Assembly: GCA_900321665.1 (NCBI GenBank)
Contig: ONWY01000005.1
Span: 1-15,939 of the forward strand
DNA length: 15,939 bases
Origin: an uncultured Eubacteriales bacterium
GTDB taxonomy: Bacteria > Bacillota > Clostridia > Oscillospirales > Acutalibacteraceae
Reading direction: 5' to 3'
The notes under the pieces are model-generated. The model saw nothing but the letters and a program-made list of their open reading frames with translations, had not been told where the DNA came from and did no database searches. Both the position numbers and the translations under genes were made by a program. Positions within the stretch are counted from its first letter, which is position 1. The number at the start of each line of letters is the position of its first letter. Positions 7,161 through 15,026 of the stretch are shown one piece after another.

Positions 7161-7233
7161 TGATTTTTAATAACGATAAAACTGCTTTTGTAAAATCCGA
7201 AGTGATATGACAAGCAGAGCAAGGGGTTATTAT

Positions 7234-8949
7234 ATGGACGAAAACAAAAACGAAACATTAGAAGAGCAAAAAACCGAGCTTTTTGAAGAAGACGAAGCAA
7301 AGCAGGCACCCGAGGCTGCAGAGCAAGCTGTTACCGAAGCGGTTGATACCGATGAGGCTGCCGAGGAGCAAACAGAGGTTGCCGCCGCACAAGCCGAGGA
7401 GCAGGCAGAAGCGGCTCCGGAGGAAAGCGACAGCACCTTTAGCGATGTGAAGGTTGAGAGCGAAGCGGCGCTGACCGAGCTTCTTAGCAATGAAAGCACA
7501 GAGTCTGCCGAGGAGGAAGCGCCGGAGGACGAGGAGCAGGAAATGGAGCTTGCCACCTATGCTGCCGATTGCGAAAGCTGCGCTACAAGAGTCTTTTTTG
7601 AAAAAGAGGATTTGGATGAAGAGGGAAACCTGCTTTGCCCGAATTGCAATGAAACCATCGAAATTGATACCGATGCGATTGATTACTACCGTGTTGAGAA
7701 AAAGGACGCGGCTGAAGAGCAGCCCGAAGGCGGCGCTTATGTAGCGGATTGCGCTTCTTGCGAAGCGGTGGTGCACTTTAGCGAGGATGATATTGATGAT
7801 GAGGAAAATATCATCTGCCCCGAGTGCGGTGAAAAAATCCACATCGAAACAGAGGTTTTAGATGCCTATAAAGAGAAAAACATTGAAAAGGCAATCAAAA
7901 ACAAGCGCATTTTAAAGAAGGTTCTCGCTTCGGTTTGCGGCGTGGTATTAGCGCTGGTGATTAGCTTTTGCGTGATTTACTTTGTTGGTATGAAGAGTGT
8001 TGTGAAAGTAGACGGCACCTCGGTTCCGATGCATATTTACAACAGCATTTACTATATCGAGAATGCTTCCAATTATGTCAGCGCCGGGTTTAATATTGAT
8101 GAAAACCCCGCAAAGCAGGAGTATACCACGAGCGATGATTTTGCCACTTGGGATGATTTCTTAAAGAACCAGACCGTGGAATCTCTCAAGCTTTACTACG
8201 GCTTGTATAACGCCGGTCAAAAAGAAGGCTATGAGATGACCGATAAGGACAAGGAGAGCATTGAATCCGCCATCAAGAGTGTCAACACCGCCGTGGAAAA
8301 TGCAAAGCTCAGCTTCGAGGACTTCATGAAGACCAACTACGGCTTAAAGCTCAGCGAGAAGGAATTTAGAGATTATCTGGAATTAACCGCTTATGTCAAT
8401 TCCTATTATAAAAGTGTCATGGCGAAAGATGTTTCCAAGGAACACTTGAAGGAAATTTATGATGCCAACCCGGAGAGTTATGAGGTTGTCACCTTCAGAT
8501 ATTTCTATGTGCAAGTGAGCGACAGCATCACAAAAGAGGATGCGCTCAAAGCGGTAGAGGCTATTTCTAAAGCGAAGGATGAAGAGCAGTTCCAAAAGCT
8601 GCTTCTTGAAAATGTTACCGAGGATAGGGCTGAGCAGTTTAAGGATGAGTCTGCTTCCTTGGTGAAGGATATGGCATGCGCCAATATTAAAGACAGACCT
8701 GTCGCCAAAATGTTGAGCGATGCGAAGTCTAAAAAGTACCAGGTTGCCTTCGGCTTAAGTGATGATGAAACCTATGCGGAGGTTGCCATGTTAATCGAAC
8801 CGCGCCATAAGAGCGATGATTTGATTATGGCTACCGCCATTAATGAGGTCGCTGCCGAAAAAGGGCAAGAGTATATTGCCGAGATTCGTGATAACGCGGT
8901 GGTGAAATCCTCCTTGGGTATGATTTTGAAAAAAATCGGTATTAAATAA
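7234..8949 (+). CDS. Membrane-anchored PrsA/SurA-like foldase-related protein with two cytoplasmic zinc ribbons
   Basis: The start is ATG 7234, with AAGGGG (7221-7226) 7 bases upstream; an in-frame ATG at 7207 lacks a site. The 571 residues fall into four parts. Residues 1-105 are an acidic Glu/Ala-rich, probably disordered tail. Two zinc-ribbon-like units follow, each C-X2-C-X18-C-X2-C (Cys113, 116, 135, 138 and Cys173, 176, 195, 198), exactly 60 residues apart. A single transmembrane segment spans about 229-252. An outside part starts KVDGTSVPMHIYNS, as in SurA_N/PrsA-like proteins, followed by helices and a region around 417-525 (VTFRYFYVQVSD and after) that looks like a parvulin domain lacking its GGL and GYH motifs. 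It is therefore likely a chaperone-like paralogue without PPIase activity. The downstream gene shares the outer layout. Its function and what the ribbons bind are unknown. Confidence 0.7.
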   Translation: MDENKNETLEEQKTELFEEDEAKQAPEAAEQAVTEAVDTDEAAEEQTEVAAAQAEEQAEAAPEESDSTFSDVKVESEAALTELLSNESTESAEEEAPEDEEQEMELATYAADCESCATRVFFEKEDLDEEGNLLCPNCNETIEIDTDAIDYYRVEKKDAAEEQPEGGAYVADCASCEAVVHFSEDDIDDEENIICPECGEKIHIETEVLDAYKEKNIEKAIKNKRILKKVLASVCGVVLALVISFCVIYFVGMKSVVKVDGTSVPMHIYNSIYYIENASNYVSAGFNIDENPAKQEYTTSDDFATWDDFLKNQTVESLKLYYGLYNAGQKEGYEMTDKDKESIESAIKSVNTAVENAKLSFEDFMKTNYGLKLSEKEFRDYLELTAYVNSYYKSVMAKDVSKEHLKEIYDANPESYEVVTFRYFYVQVSDSITKEDALKAVEAISKAKDEEQFQKLLLENVTEDRAEQFKDESASLVKDMACANIKDRPVAKMLSDAKSKKYQVAFGLSDDETYAEVAMLIEPRHKSDDLIMATAINEVAAEKGQEYIAEIRDNAVVKSSLGMILKKIGIK

Positions 8950-8957
8950 AGAAATAA

Positions 8958-8986
8958 TTGAAAAAAAGGCTACTTTGTAGTATGAT
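8958..8986 (+). promoter_or_regulatory. Sigma-A-type promoter for the parvulin gene
   Basis: TTGAAA at 8958-8963 and TATGAT at 8981-8986 are separated by exactly 17 bases, within the 80-base gap between the two foldase genes. This suggests the second gene can be transcribed on its own, although no terminator is seen after the first. Confidence 0.7.
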
Positions 8987-9029
8987 ATTTCAATGGTTGA
9001 TAAAATAATTATGCGAAAGGGGCATATTC

Positions 9030-10739
9030 ATGGCAAAGGATCAATTGAGCGAAGCTGAAAAGTACAGGCTCGAGAGAAAAAAGAGAATTGAAAAAGAAAA
9101 GAAAAAGAAAAACAGCTATTTCAACCGCAATCGCCAGCAGGTGAAGAAGGTTGAGAAAACTGTCGGCATTGTGGTTGCCTGCTGCTTAGCAGTGACCATT
9201 ATCTGCCTGTTATTAAACTTCTTCGGCGTTTTCAACAGAATGATTACCGCTGCAAAGGTGGATGGCCAAAGTGTCAGCGTTGCCGAGATGAACTGTGCAT
9301 TTGCAGATGTTAAGAATCAGGTATATAACGCAAGCCAGCAATACGAGCAGTCCTCCGGTCAAGGCTTCTATAATAATGAAACCAAGAGCACTGACCCCTG
9401 TGTTTACGATAGCTCTAAGACTTGGGGCGAGTATTTTGAAGAGCAGGCGATGGAGCATGTCAAGCAGGTTTACTCCTTTAAAGACGGTGAGGGCAATACC
9501 CTGACCGAGGAGCAATCCAGCCAGATTGATGAAACCTTTGATACCCTCAAGGAATCTGCCGAGAATAACAAGTTCTCCATCAATGCCTATATCAGAGAGG
9601 TATACGGTATCGGTGTCAACCAAAAGGTGCTGCGCACTTGGCTTGAGAATGTTTACAAGGCACAAAACGCACAAACCGCAATGAGCGATACCTATAAAGA
9701 GGGCTTGAAGGACGAGGATATCAAGCAATATTACAGTGAGAACACCCAAAAGTATGTCAACGCTTCCGCTATGGCATACACCATTCATGTAGATACTACC
9801 GATGTTGCGGAGCAGCTCGAGAAGGAAGACCTTTCCAATGAGGAAATTGACAAGATTGTCGCTTCCGCTGTCAAGGAAACCAAGGCAAAAGCCGACGCAC
9901 TCTACGAGCAAGTGAAGGAAGACCCGTCCGATTTTGTCAGCATTATCAACACCTACGAAAAGGATGATAAGCAGGAAGCCGCTACCACCTATACCGAGAG
10001 CACTTTAACCATGACCGGTAAGGTCTCCGAAAAAATGGCTTCGCTCGGCGAAAAAGCACAGCTTTGGGTTGCCGGCGCCGATGAAGGCGATGTGGGTGTG
10101 ATTTACACTGCAAATTATGAAACAAAGACTTTCCAATTTGATATTGTGCGCGTATTAGAGCCGGCAGAGAATTTCTCTACCGTTGCCGTGCGCCATATCC
10201 TCATTCAACCGGAAAGCACCGAGGATGATGCTTCATGGGAAGAAGCAAAGGAAAAGATTGATACCATCTATGCAAAGTGGAAGAAAAAGCCCACCGAGGA
10301 TTATTTTGCAACCTTGGCAGGTGAGGAATCCTCCGACCCCGGTTCTAAGGATAACGGCGGTTTGTACGAGAGCGTCACTCCCGGTCAGATGGTTGATACC
10401 TTTGATGCATGGTGCTTTGATGCCGACAGAAAAGAGGGCGATACCGATATTGTGAAAACCAGCTACGGTTACCATTTAATGTACTTTGTCAAGAATAACG
10501 GCGCTTATTGGAAGACACAGGTGCCGACCGATATGGCAAACGATTATATTGAGAAGAATGTAACCGAAAAGTTAGAAGCCATCACAGTTGAAAAAGCCTT
10601 GGGTTGGGGCAAGATTAAAGAGGTTCAAGATTATAAGGACGCTCAAAAATCCACTACCACAACAACCGTAGAGGAAACCACCGCTGCAGAGCAAGCGCAA
10701 GCGGAGGGTTCGGAAGAAACCACGGCAGCAGCAGAATAA
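9030..10739 (+). CDS. Membrane-anchored parvulin-type peptidyl-prolyl isomerase (PrsA-like)
   Basis: The protein of 569 residues probably helps fold exported proteins at the outer face of the membrane. Residues 1-43 are highly charged and Lys-rich (cytoplasmic), 44-67 form one transmembrane helix, and 75 onward (KVDGQSVSVAEMN) resembles SurA_N. A canonical PpiC/parvulin domain spans about 385-490: VAVRHILIQ (385-393), KDNGGLYESVTPGQMVDTF (440-458) and TSYGYHLMYF (477-486), with the active-site-type His389 and His482 present. An earlier stretch, about 245-375, has a similar order of segments but no catalytic motifs and may be a degenerate first parvulin domain. The tail (541-569) is rich in Thr and Glu. 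It has no lipobox, unlike Bacillus PrsA. AAAGGGG (9016-9022) is 7 bases from the ATG. It is a likely paralogue of the gene before it. Confidence 0.85.
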   Translation: MAKDQLSEAEKYRLERKKRIEKEKKKKNSYFNRNRQQVKKVEKTVGIVVACCLAVTIICLLLNFFGVFNRMITAAKVDGQSVSVAEMNCAFADVKNQVYNASQQYEQSSGQGFYNNETKSTDPCVYDSSKTWGEYFEEQAMEHVKQVYSFKDGEGNTLTEEQSSQIDETFDTLKESAENNKFSINAYIREVYGIGVNQKVLRTWLENVYKAQNAQTAMSDTYKEGLKDEDIKQYYSENTQKYVNASAMAYTIHVDTTDVAEQLEKEDLSNEEIDKIVASAVKETKAKADALYEQVKEDPSDFVSIINTYEKDDKQEAATTYTESTLTMTGKVSEKMASLGEKAQLWVAGADEGDVGVIYTANYETKTFQFDIVRVLEPAENFSTVAVRHILIQPESTEDDASWEEAKEKIDTIYAKWKKKPTEDYFATLAGEESSDPGSKDNGGLYESVTPGQMVDTFDAWCFDADRKEGDTDIVKTSYGYHLMYFVKNNGAYWKTQVPTDMANDYIEKNVTEKLEAITVEKALGWGKIKEVQDYKDAQKSTTTTTVEETTAAEQAQAEGSEETTAAAE

Positions 10740-10749
10740 AAAGATTATG

Positions 10750-10774
10750 ATAGCCGAGAAGCTTTCTCGGCTAT
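10750..10774 (+). terminator. Probable terminator after the parvulin gene
   Basis: ATAGCCGAGAA (10750-10760) pairs with TTCTCGGCTAT (10764-10774) around a 3-base loop, 10 bases after the stop. The tail is TCTCTCT rather than a pure T-run, so termination may be incomplete and ispF could be read through. Confidence 0.6.
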
Positions 10775-10819
10775 TCTCTCTATGGAGCAAAGCGTTACAA
10801 AAGCGCGGAAAGGTGAGCT

Positions 10820-11293
10820 ATGAGAATCGGGCAAGGGTATGATGTGCACAAGTTAGTCGAGGGGAGAGCGCTCATCCTCGGCGGGGTTAAGATTCCTTAT
10901 GAAAAGGGGCTGTTAGGGCACTCCGATGCGGATGTGCTCCTGCATGCCGTTTCGGATGCACTCTTAGGTGCTGCGGCACTTGGCGATATCGGAAAGCATT
11001 TTCCCGATACGGATGTGCGCTACAAGGGTGCCGACAGCTTAGCGCTGCTCAGGCAGGTCAATGCACTGTTACTTGAGCGCGGTTTTCGCGCGCATAATAT
11101 TGATGCCACCATTATTGCCCAAAAGCCGAAAATGCTGCCGTATATTGATACCATGCGTGCCAATATTGCCGCTGCGCTGCAGCTGAATGTGGAAGCAGTC
11201 AGCGTGAAGGCAACAACCGAAGAGGGCTTGGGCTTCACCGGCAGCGGTGAAGGCATCAGCGCTTTGGCTGTGTGCTTGATTGAAGAAAAATAA
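10820..11293 (+). CDS. ispF: 2-C-methyl-D-erythritol 2,4-cyclodiphosphate synthase
   Basis: IspF cyclises CDP-methylerythritol 2-phosphate in the MEP route to isoprenoid precursors. The 157 residues are the standard length for this trimeric zinc enzyme. Signatures are GQGYDVHKL (5-13, with zinc ligands Asp8 and His10), LGHSDADVLLHAVSDALLGAAALGDIGKHFP starting near residue 32 (zinc-type His33 and His41 lie in it), and KATTEEGLGFTGSGEGI near the end. GGAAAGG lies 6 bases before the ATG. No ispD is next to it, unlike many bacteria, and no clear promoter of its own was seen in the 45 bases after the preceding hairpin. A strong terminator follows. Confidence 0.97.
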   Translation: MRIGQGYDVHKLVEGRALILGGVKIPYEKGLLGHSDADVLLHAVSDALLGAAALGDIGKHFPDTDVRYKGADSLALLRQVNALLLERGFRAHNIDATIIAQKPKMLPYIDTMRANIAAALQLNVEAVSVKATTEEGLGFTGSGEGISALAVCLIEEK

Positions 11294-11303
11294 ATTGCAA
11301 ATT

Positions 11304-11345
11304 TCCCCCGCAATGTGCCTTATGGTGCCTTGCGGGGGATTTTTT
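11304..11345 (+). terminator. Intrinsic terminator after ispF
   Basis: TCCCCCGCAA (11304-11313) pairs perfectly with TTGCGGGGGA (11330-11339), and the stem runs into six T residues (11340-11345). It begins 10 bases after the ispF stop. Confidence 0.92.
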
Positions 11346-11358
11346 ATGCGGTGAAAGA

Positions 11359-11388
11359 TTGTCCGATTGCGCAAAGTGTGCATAGAAT
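11359..11388 (+). promoter_or_regulatory. Probable promoter for the DUF3343-desulfurase pair
   Basis: TTGTCC (11359-11364) and TAGAAT (11383-11388) are 18 bases apart, right after the ispF terminator. The predicted leader contains a small perfect hairpin, GAGTTT-AGC-AAACTC (11394-11408). Confidence 0.55.
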
Positions 11389-11433
11389 AAGAAGAGTTTA
11401 GCAAACTCAAAAAACTATGTAAGAGGTGATTAT

Positions 11434-11661
11434 TTGGCTGAAATAAGAGTAAAGGTCGGCTCCGTCACAAATGCGCAAAGGGCAAAGCGCGCTCTACTCT
11501 CTCATGGAATGCAGGCTACCGTAAAGCGGGCAATTCATATCAAAAAAGGTGACGGCTGCGGCTATAGCGTTGTTTTTTACGGCGATGCCGATGCCGGCTT
11601 AGGGTATATTAAAAATGCAGGCATCAAAATTATTTCAGTAAGCACAAATGGTGTATCTTGA
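11434..11661 (+). CDS. DUF3343-like putative sulfur/selenium carrier
   Basis: This 75-residue protein matches, from memory, the DUF3343 family, described as putative Se/S carriers and often found beside cysteine desulfurase or selenocysteine lyase relatives. It has a beta-alpha-beta pattern: a first strand IRVKVGSV, a helix with QRAKRALLSHG, a basic strand TVKRAIHI, then GDGCGYSVVFYG, whose only cysteine, Cys42, lies in the characteristic GCGY turn, and a final KNAGIKIISVS. The start is TTG 11434, with AGAGGTG (11422-11428) 5 bases upstream; no ATG in this frame is better placed. It overlaps the desulfurase gene by 14 bp, so the two are translationally coupled. A role in handing sulfur or selenium from the neighbour's Cys to an acceptor is inference. 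Confidence 0.75.
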   Translation: MAEIRVKVGSVTNAQRAKRALLSHGMQATVKRAIHIKKGDGCGYSVVFYGDADAGLGYIKNAGIKIISVSTNGVS

Positions 11662-12784
11662 TAATAGCGCCACCTCCTTCCCGAAACCGAAGCAGGTGTA
11701 TTTTGCCTATAAAAATGCACTGCGCTCTTTTTATTCCAACCCCGGCAGGGGCGGCTATGAAAATGCCTTAAAAACAGCTGAAAAGATTTATGAAATCAGG
11801 GAACGGGCAGCCGCCTTTTTTGGCACGGACAAGAGCGAAAATGTTGTTTTTACAGGCAATTGCACACAGGCGATAAACATGGTATTAAAAGGCTTTTTGC
11901 AGCCGGGAGACCATGTGCTGATATCCGATTTAGAGCACAATGCCGTTGTGCGCCCGTTAGAAGGACTTAGGCGAAAAGGTAAGATAAAGTACGATATATT
12001 TGAAACCGATATTTATGATGATGAGAAGACCATGCAATCCGTGCATGAAAAGCTACGCCCCGAAACGAAGCTTTTATTTTGCACCCATGCCTCCAATGTG
12101 TTGGGCGTGGTGCTGCCACTCGAGAAAATAGGTGCCTTTTGCAAAAAGCACGGCATTGCCTTTGCGGTAGATGCAGCGCAAAGCGGCGGAATACTGCCGC
12201 TGGATATGCGCGCTTATCACATTGATTATTTGTGCCTTGCACCGCACAAGGGGCTGTTTGCTCCCATGGGCACAGGTCTGTTTATCGGGGAAGGCGAGCG
12301 CCTTGCCCCTTATACCGAGGGCGGCACGGGCTCCGCTTCGCTCGATTTGGCGCAGCCGCGCTTTATGCCGGATAAGTTTGAAAGCGGCACGCTGAATGTC
12401 AGCGGCATTATAGCGCTCGGAGCCGGTATTGAGTATATTGAACGGGTCGGGCTGCGCCATATCTATGAAAAGGACAGGCTGCTTTTATCTTACCTTTGCG
12501 AGCGGTTGAAAGCAATGCGCGGTATTGAGCTTTATACCGATGCTGCCCAGCTGTCGCAAAGTGCGCCTGTTTTTTCTTTTAACCTAAAGGGGAAAGAGAG
12601 CGAGGCAGTTGCCGAGCACCTTGCCGAGAAGGGCATTTGTGTGCGCGCAGGGCTTCACTGTGCGCCTCTCGCTCACCGTAAAATCGGCACCGCGCAAAGG
12701 GGCACGGTGCGCATTTCTCCGTCATTTTTTACAACTGAAAGCGATATAAATTATGCAATTGACACAATAAAAAATATGCTCTAA
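11648..12784 (+). CDS. Cysteine desulfurase-family PLP enzyme (SufS/CsdB-like)
   Basis: This class V aminotransferase-fold enzyme is expected to remove sulfur (or selenium) from cysteine (or selenocysteine). At 378 residues it resembles the family often annotated simply as cysteine desulfurase family protein rather than IscS or SufS proper. Visible features are YLDNSATSFPKP (3-14), DLEHNAV (94-100), VDAAQSGG (174-181, PLP-binding Asp175 and Gln178), APHKG with Schiff-base Lys201, ESGTLN (245-250), and AGLHCAPLAH (334-343) with catalytic-type Cys338. ATG 11648 lies inside the preceding gene and has only a weak ribosome-binding site, so coupling is likely. No suf or isc scaffold genes are nearby, which argues for a role other than bulk Fe-S assembly. 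Confidence 0.88.
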   Translation: MVYLDNSATSFPKPKQVYFAYKNALRSFYSNPGRGGYENALKTAEKIYEIRERAAAFFGTDKSENVVFTGNCTQAINMVLKGFLQPGDHVLISDLEHNAVVRPLEGLRRKGKIKYDIFETDIYDDEKTMQSVHEKLRPETKLLFCTHASNVLGVVLPLEKIGAFCKKHGIAFAVDAAQSGGILPLDMRAYHIDYLCLAPHKGLFAPMGTGLFIGEGERLAPYTEGGTGSASLDLAQPRFMPDKFESGTLNVSGIIALGAGIEYIERVGLRHIYEKDRLLLSYLCERLKAMRGIELYTDAAQLSQSAPVFSFNLKGKESEAVAEHLAEKGICVRAGLHCAPLAHRKIGTAQRGTVRISPSFFTTESDINYAIDTIKNML

Positions 12785-12788
12785 AACT

Positions 12789-12816
12789 TTTAAAATGTGG
12801 AAAAAAGTGCTATAAT
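12789..12816 (+). promoter_or_regulatory. Extended -10 promoter for cdaA
   Basis: TATAAT at 12811-12816 is preceded by TGC (12808-12810), an extended -10. TTTAAA at 12789-12794 is a weak -35, 16 bases away. The start would be near 12823, just before the AGGAG site (12838-12842). Confidence 0.75.
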
Positions 12817-12847
12817 ATACTATATTTATTTTAAATTAGGAGTAATT

Positions 12848-13717
12848 ATGGCTGCACTATCGTCTTTTTTTGAGCAGGTAATCGCGGTGCTTTCGAGCTA
12901 CCGCCCTGTGCAGGATACATTAGATATTCTACTTGTCACATTGATTATCTATGAATTAATCAAGTTGATTCGCCGCACCAGGTCTGTGCAAATTTTTAAA
13001 GGCTTAGCAATACTCTTTGTGGTGTATATCGTGGTGTTGATTTGCGATATGCCGGTGATGAAATCTATCTTTGAAACCATTTTTTCCAGCGCGCTGGTGA
13101 TTTTGATTATTCTCTTTACCCCCGAAATCAGGAATGTGCTGGAGAGAATGGGCAGAACCTCTATTTTCAAGATTTTTGCGCAAAAGCAGTATTCTAACGC
13201 ATCTACCCTTGGTGCCATCAACAGCGTTTGCAGTGCCTGCTCGGAGATGAGCGATGATAAAATCGGTGCTTTGATTGTATTCGAGCGCAAATCCATGCTC
13301 GGCGAAATTATGAAAACCGGCACCAAAATCAATGCGGATGTCAGTTCCTCTTTGATTCGGAATATCTTTTACCCGAAATCACCGCTGCACGACGGCGCGC
13401 TGGTCATCAGCTCCGGCAGAGCCGAGAGTGCGGGCTGTATTTTGCCCTTGACCGATACCAGAAATTTAGATGCTAAATTCGGCACCAGGCACAGAGCGGC
13501 TGTCGGCATGACCGAGCAGTCCGATGCGGCCGTGGTGGTGGTCAGTGAAGAAACCGGGGCGATTTCCTATGTCAGCCGCGGCAGAATCCATCACGATATC
13601 AGCTCGAGCGAGCTCAGGGAGTATTTGCTCGAAGCGCTCCAGAGCGAAGGTACAGAGGAGAAAAAGAGCATTTTCGCGTCTTTAAAATCTAAGAAAGGCG
13701 GGAAAAAAGATGAATAA
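12848..13717 (+). CDS. cdaA: Diadenylate cyclase
   Basis: CdaA makes the second messenger c-di-AMP from two ATP and is the main membrane-bound diadenylate cyclase of Bacillota, linked to potassium and cell-wall control. The 289 residues have three N-terminal transmembrane helices (about 22-40, 47-67 and 76-92), a linker helix, and a DAC domain from about 110 with GALIVFERK (140-148), the DGA motif (182-184) and the RHR motif (214-216), both needed for catalysis. A lysine-rich tail ends it. The start is ATG 12848, with AGGAG 5 bases upstream; a GTG at 12797 lies upstream of the predicted transcription start and is rejected. It overlaps cdaR by 8 bp. Confidence 0.96.
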   Translation: MAALSSFFEQVIAVLSSYRPVQDTLDILLVTLIIYELIKLIRRTRSVQIFKGLAILFVVYIVVLICDMPVMKSIFETIFSSALVILIILFTPEIRNVLERMGRTSIFKIFAQKQYSNASTLGAINSVCSACSEMSDDKIGALIVFERKSMLGEIMKTGTKINADVSSSLIRNIFYPKSPLHDGALVISSGRAESAGCILPLTDTRNLDAKFGTRHRAAVGMTEQSDAAVVVVSEETGAISYVSRGRIHHDISSSELREYLLEALQSEGTEEKKSIFASLKSKKGGKKDE

Positions 13718-14969
13718 AGCAAAAAAATTCAGCTTAGGCAAGCTGCTTGATAATAATAAGTTTGTGCTGGTCATTTCCCTGGTTTTGGCATTTGCCATTT
13801 GGCTCGGCTATTCCATGTATGGCGGCGAGCAGCAGGAGAGAACCGTGGAGGTGCCCATCCAAATGGACTCCATGACGGTTCCGAAGCAGTTTAATTTGCA
13901 GCAGTTCGGCGAGTATTCCAACTCTGCCGTAACCGTTACCATTGTCGGTAAAAAGGCGGTTATCGGCACTGTGAATAAGGAGGATATCCGCGTGACTGCT
14001 TCCACCTTAGATGTCAATACGGCGGGTAAGCACACCTTGCCGCTTTCCGTTTCGATTGACAGCTCTAAGGATTTCCAAATTGTGAGCACCAATACGCTTT
14101 CGGTCGAGGTGTATTTCGATATTTACAAAGAGGTCAATATGGCGGTGGAAACCGAGCTTTCCACCGAGCCGAAGGTACCGAGCGGCTACGAGCTCGGCAC
14201 CATGATTCTCTCGCAGGAAAAGCTGCTTGCACACGGTCCCTCCACCGAGGTTTCCAAGATTGATAAACTTATTGCAAAAGCGGATATTGATGAGAATTTG
14301 ACCACAACCAAAACCTATGAAGCAACGATTGCCGCGCTTGACCAATACGGCAATGAAATTCAAAATATCGAGATTGACAATGCCGAGGATTTCACCATTA
14401 CCATTCCCGTCTTTAAGCTTGCTTCCATGCCGGTCAGCGTCGAGTTTACCAATATGCCGGAGGGGATAAGCGAGGATGACTTAGATATCAAATACTCGGT
14501 GAATAAAATCAATATTGCAGGGGAAGAAGCGACGATTGATAAAATGAGCAGCGTTGTTATCGGCACGATTGATTTTTCGGAGCTGAGCAACGATGAAAAT
14601 GAGTTTTCTTTTGATGCCGCTTCCATTGCAGGCATTAAGGTGAAGAGCAATATCAGTACGATTTCTGTCAATGTAGACTTGTCTTCGTTTAAGACAAACA
14701 GCTTGAAAATTGCCGGTTCATCGGTGGAAATTGTCAATTCCACAGCCTTCGGTGTCAATATCACCACCGAGGAATTGGAGGTCACCGTCGCAGGCTTGAG
14801 TGATACTGTGGAGAGCATCAAAGCCTCGGATATTTCTGCGGTGTTGAAGGTGGATGATGACATTAAAGCAGGGAAGAATCAAAAGCTTGAAATCAGTGTG
14901 AAGGTCAATAATCAAAACGACAAGTGGGTCATCGGCACCTACTCCGTTACTGCGGATGTCACACAATAG
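13710..14969 (+). CDS. cdaR: CdaA regulatory protein, YbbR-domain
   Basis: CdaR is a membrane-anchored protein whose outside YbbR domains bind and modulate CdaA. The 419 residues start with a basic stretch and one transmembrane helix (about 17-36, FVLVISLVLAFAIWLGYSMY), then beta-rich repeats that fit about four YbbR domains (roughly 40-120, 130-215, 225-320 and 330-415), somewhat shorter overall than the Bacillus subtilis protein. The start overlaps the cdaA stop by 8 bp, with AAAGGCGGG upstream inside cdaA, so the two are co-translated. The usual third gene, glmM, is not present: a terminator follows at once. Confidence 0.92.
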   Translation: MNKAKKFSLGKLLDNNKFVLVISLVLAFAIWLGYSMYGGEQQERTVEVPIQMDSMTVPKQFNLQQFGEYSNSAVTVTIVGKKAVIGTVNKEDIRVTASTLDVNTAGKHTLPLSVSIDSSKDFQIVSTNTLSVEVYFDIYKEVNMAVETELSTEPKVPSGYELGTMILSQEKLLAHGPSTEVSKIDKLIAKADIDENLTTTKTYEATIAALDQYGNEIQNIEIDNAEDFTITIPVFKLASMPVSVEFTNMPEGISEDDLDIKYSVNKINIAGEEATIDKMSSVVIGTIDFSELSNDENEFSFDAASIAGIKVKSNISTISVNVDLSSFKTNSLKIAGSSVEIVNSTAFGVNITTEELEVTVAGLSDTVESIKASDISAVLKVDDDIKAGKNQKLEISVKVNNQNDKWVIGTYSVTADVTQ

Positions 14970-14986
14970 CAGGTAATAATACACAG

Positions 14987-15019
14987 ACTGTCTCGGCAAA
15001 AAGCCGAGGCAGTTTTTTT
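14987..15019 (+). terminator. Intrinsic terminator after cdaR
   Basis: ACTGTCTCGGC (14987-14997) pairs with GCCGAGGCAGT (15003-15013), with one G-T wobble, around an AAAAA loop, and runs into seven T residues (15013-15019). It is 17 bases after the cdaR stop. Confidence 0.92.
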
Positions 15020-15026
15020 ACCCATA

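Noticed and set aside
7207..7233. Upstream ATG start for the zinc-ribbon foldase
   Set aside because: AAGGGG lies between this ATG and the one at 7234 with proper spacing to the latter.
7258..7842. Minus-strand frames opposite the acidic zinc-ribbon gene
   Set aside because: Their Ser/Ala- or Leu/Phe-rich composition is the antisense image of Glu/Ala-rich and Cys-containing coding sequence.
9213..9911. Minus-strand open frame of 232 codons opposite the parvulin gene
   Set aside because: It mirrors the coding strand of a well-supported gene and has a Leu/Ile/Val-rich composition typical of such shadows.
12797..12847. Upstream GTG start for cdaA
   Set aside because: It would precede the predicted transcription start and encode the -10 box; ATG 12848 has a good AGGAG site.
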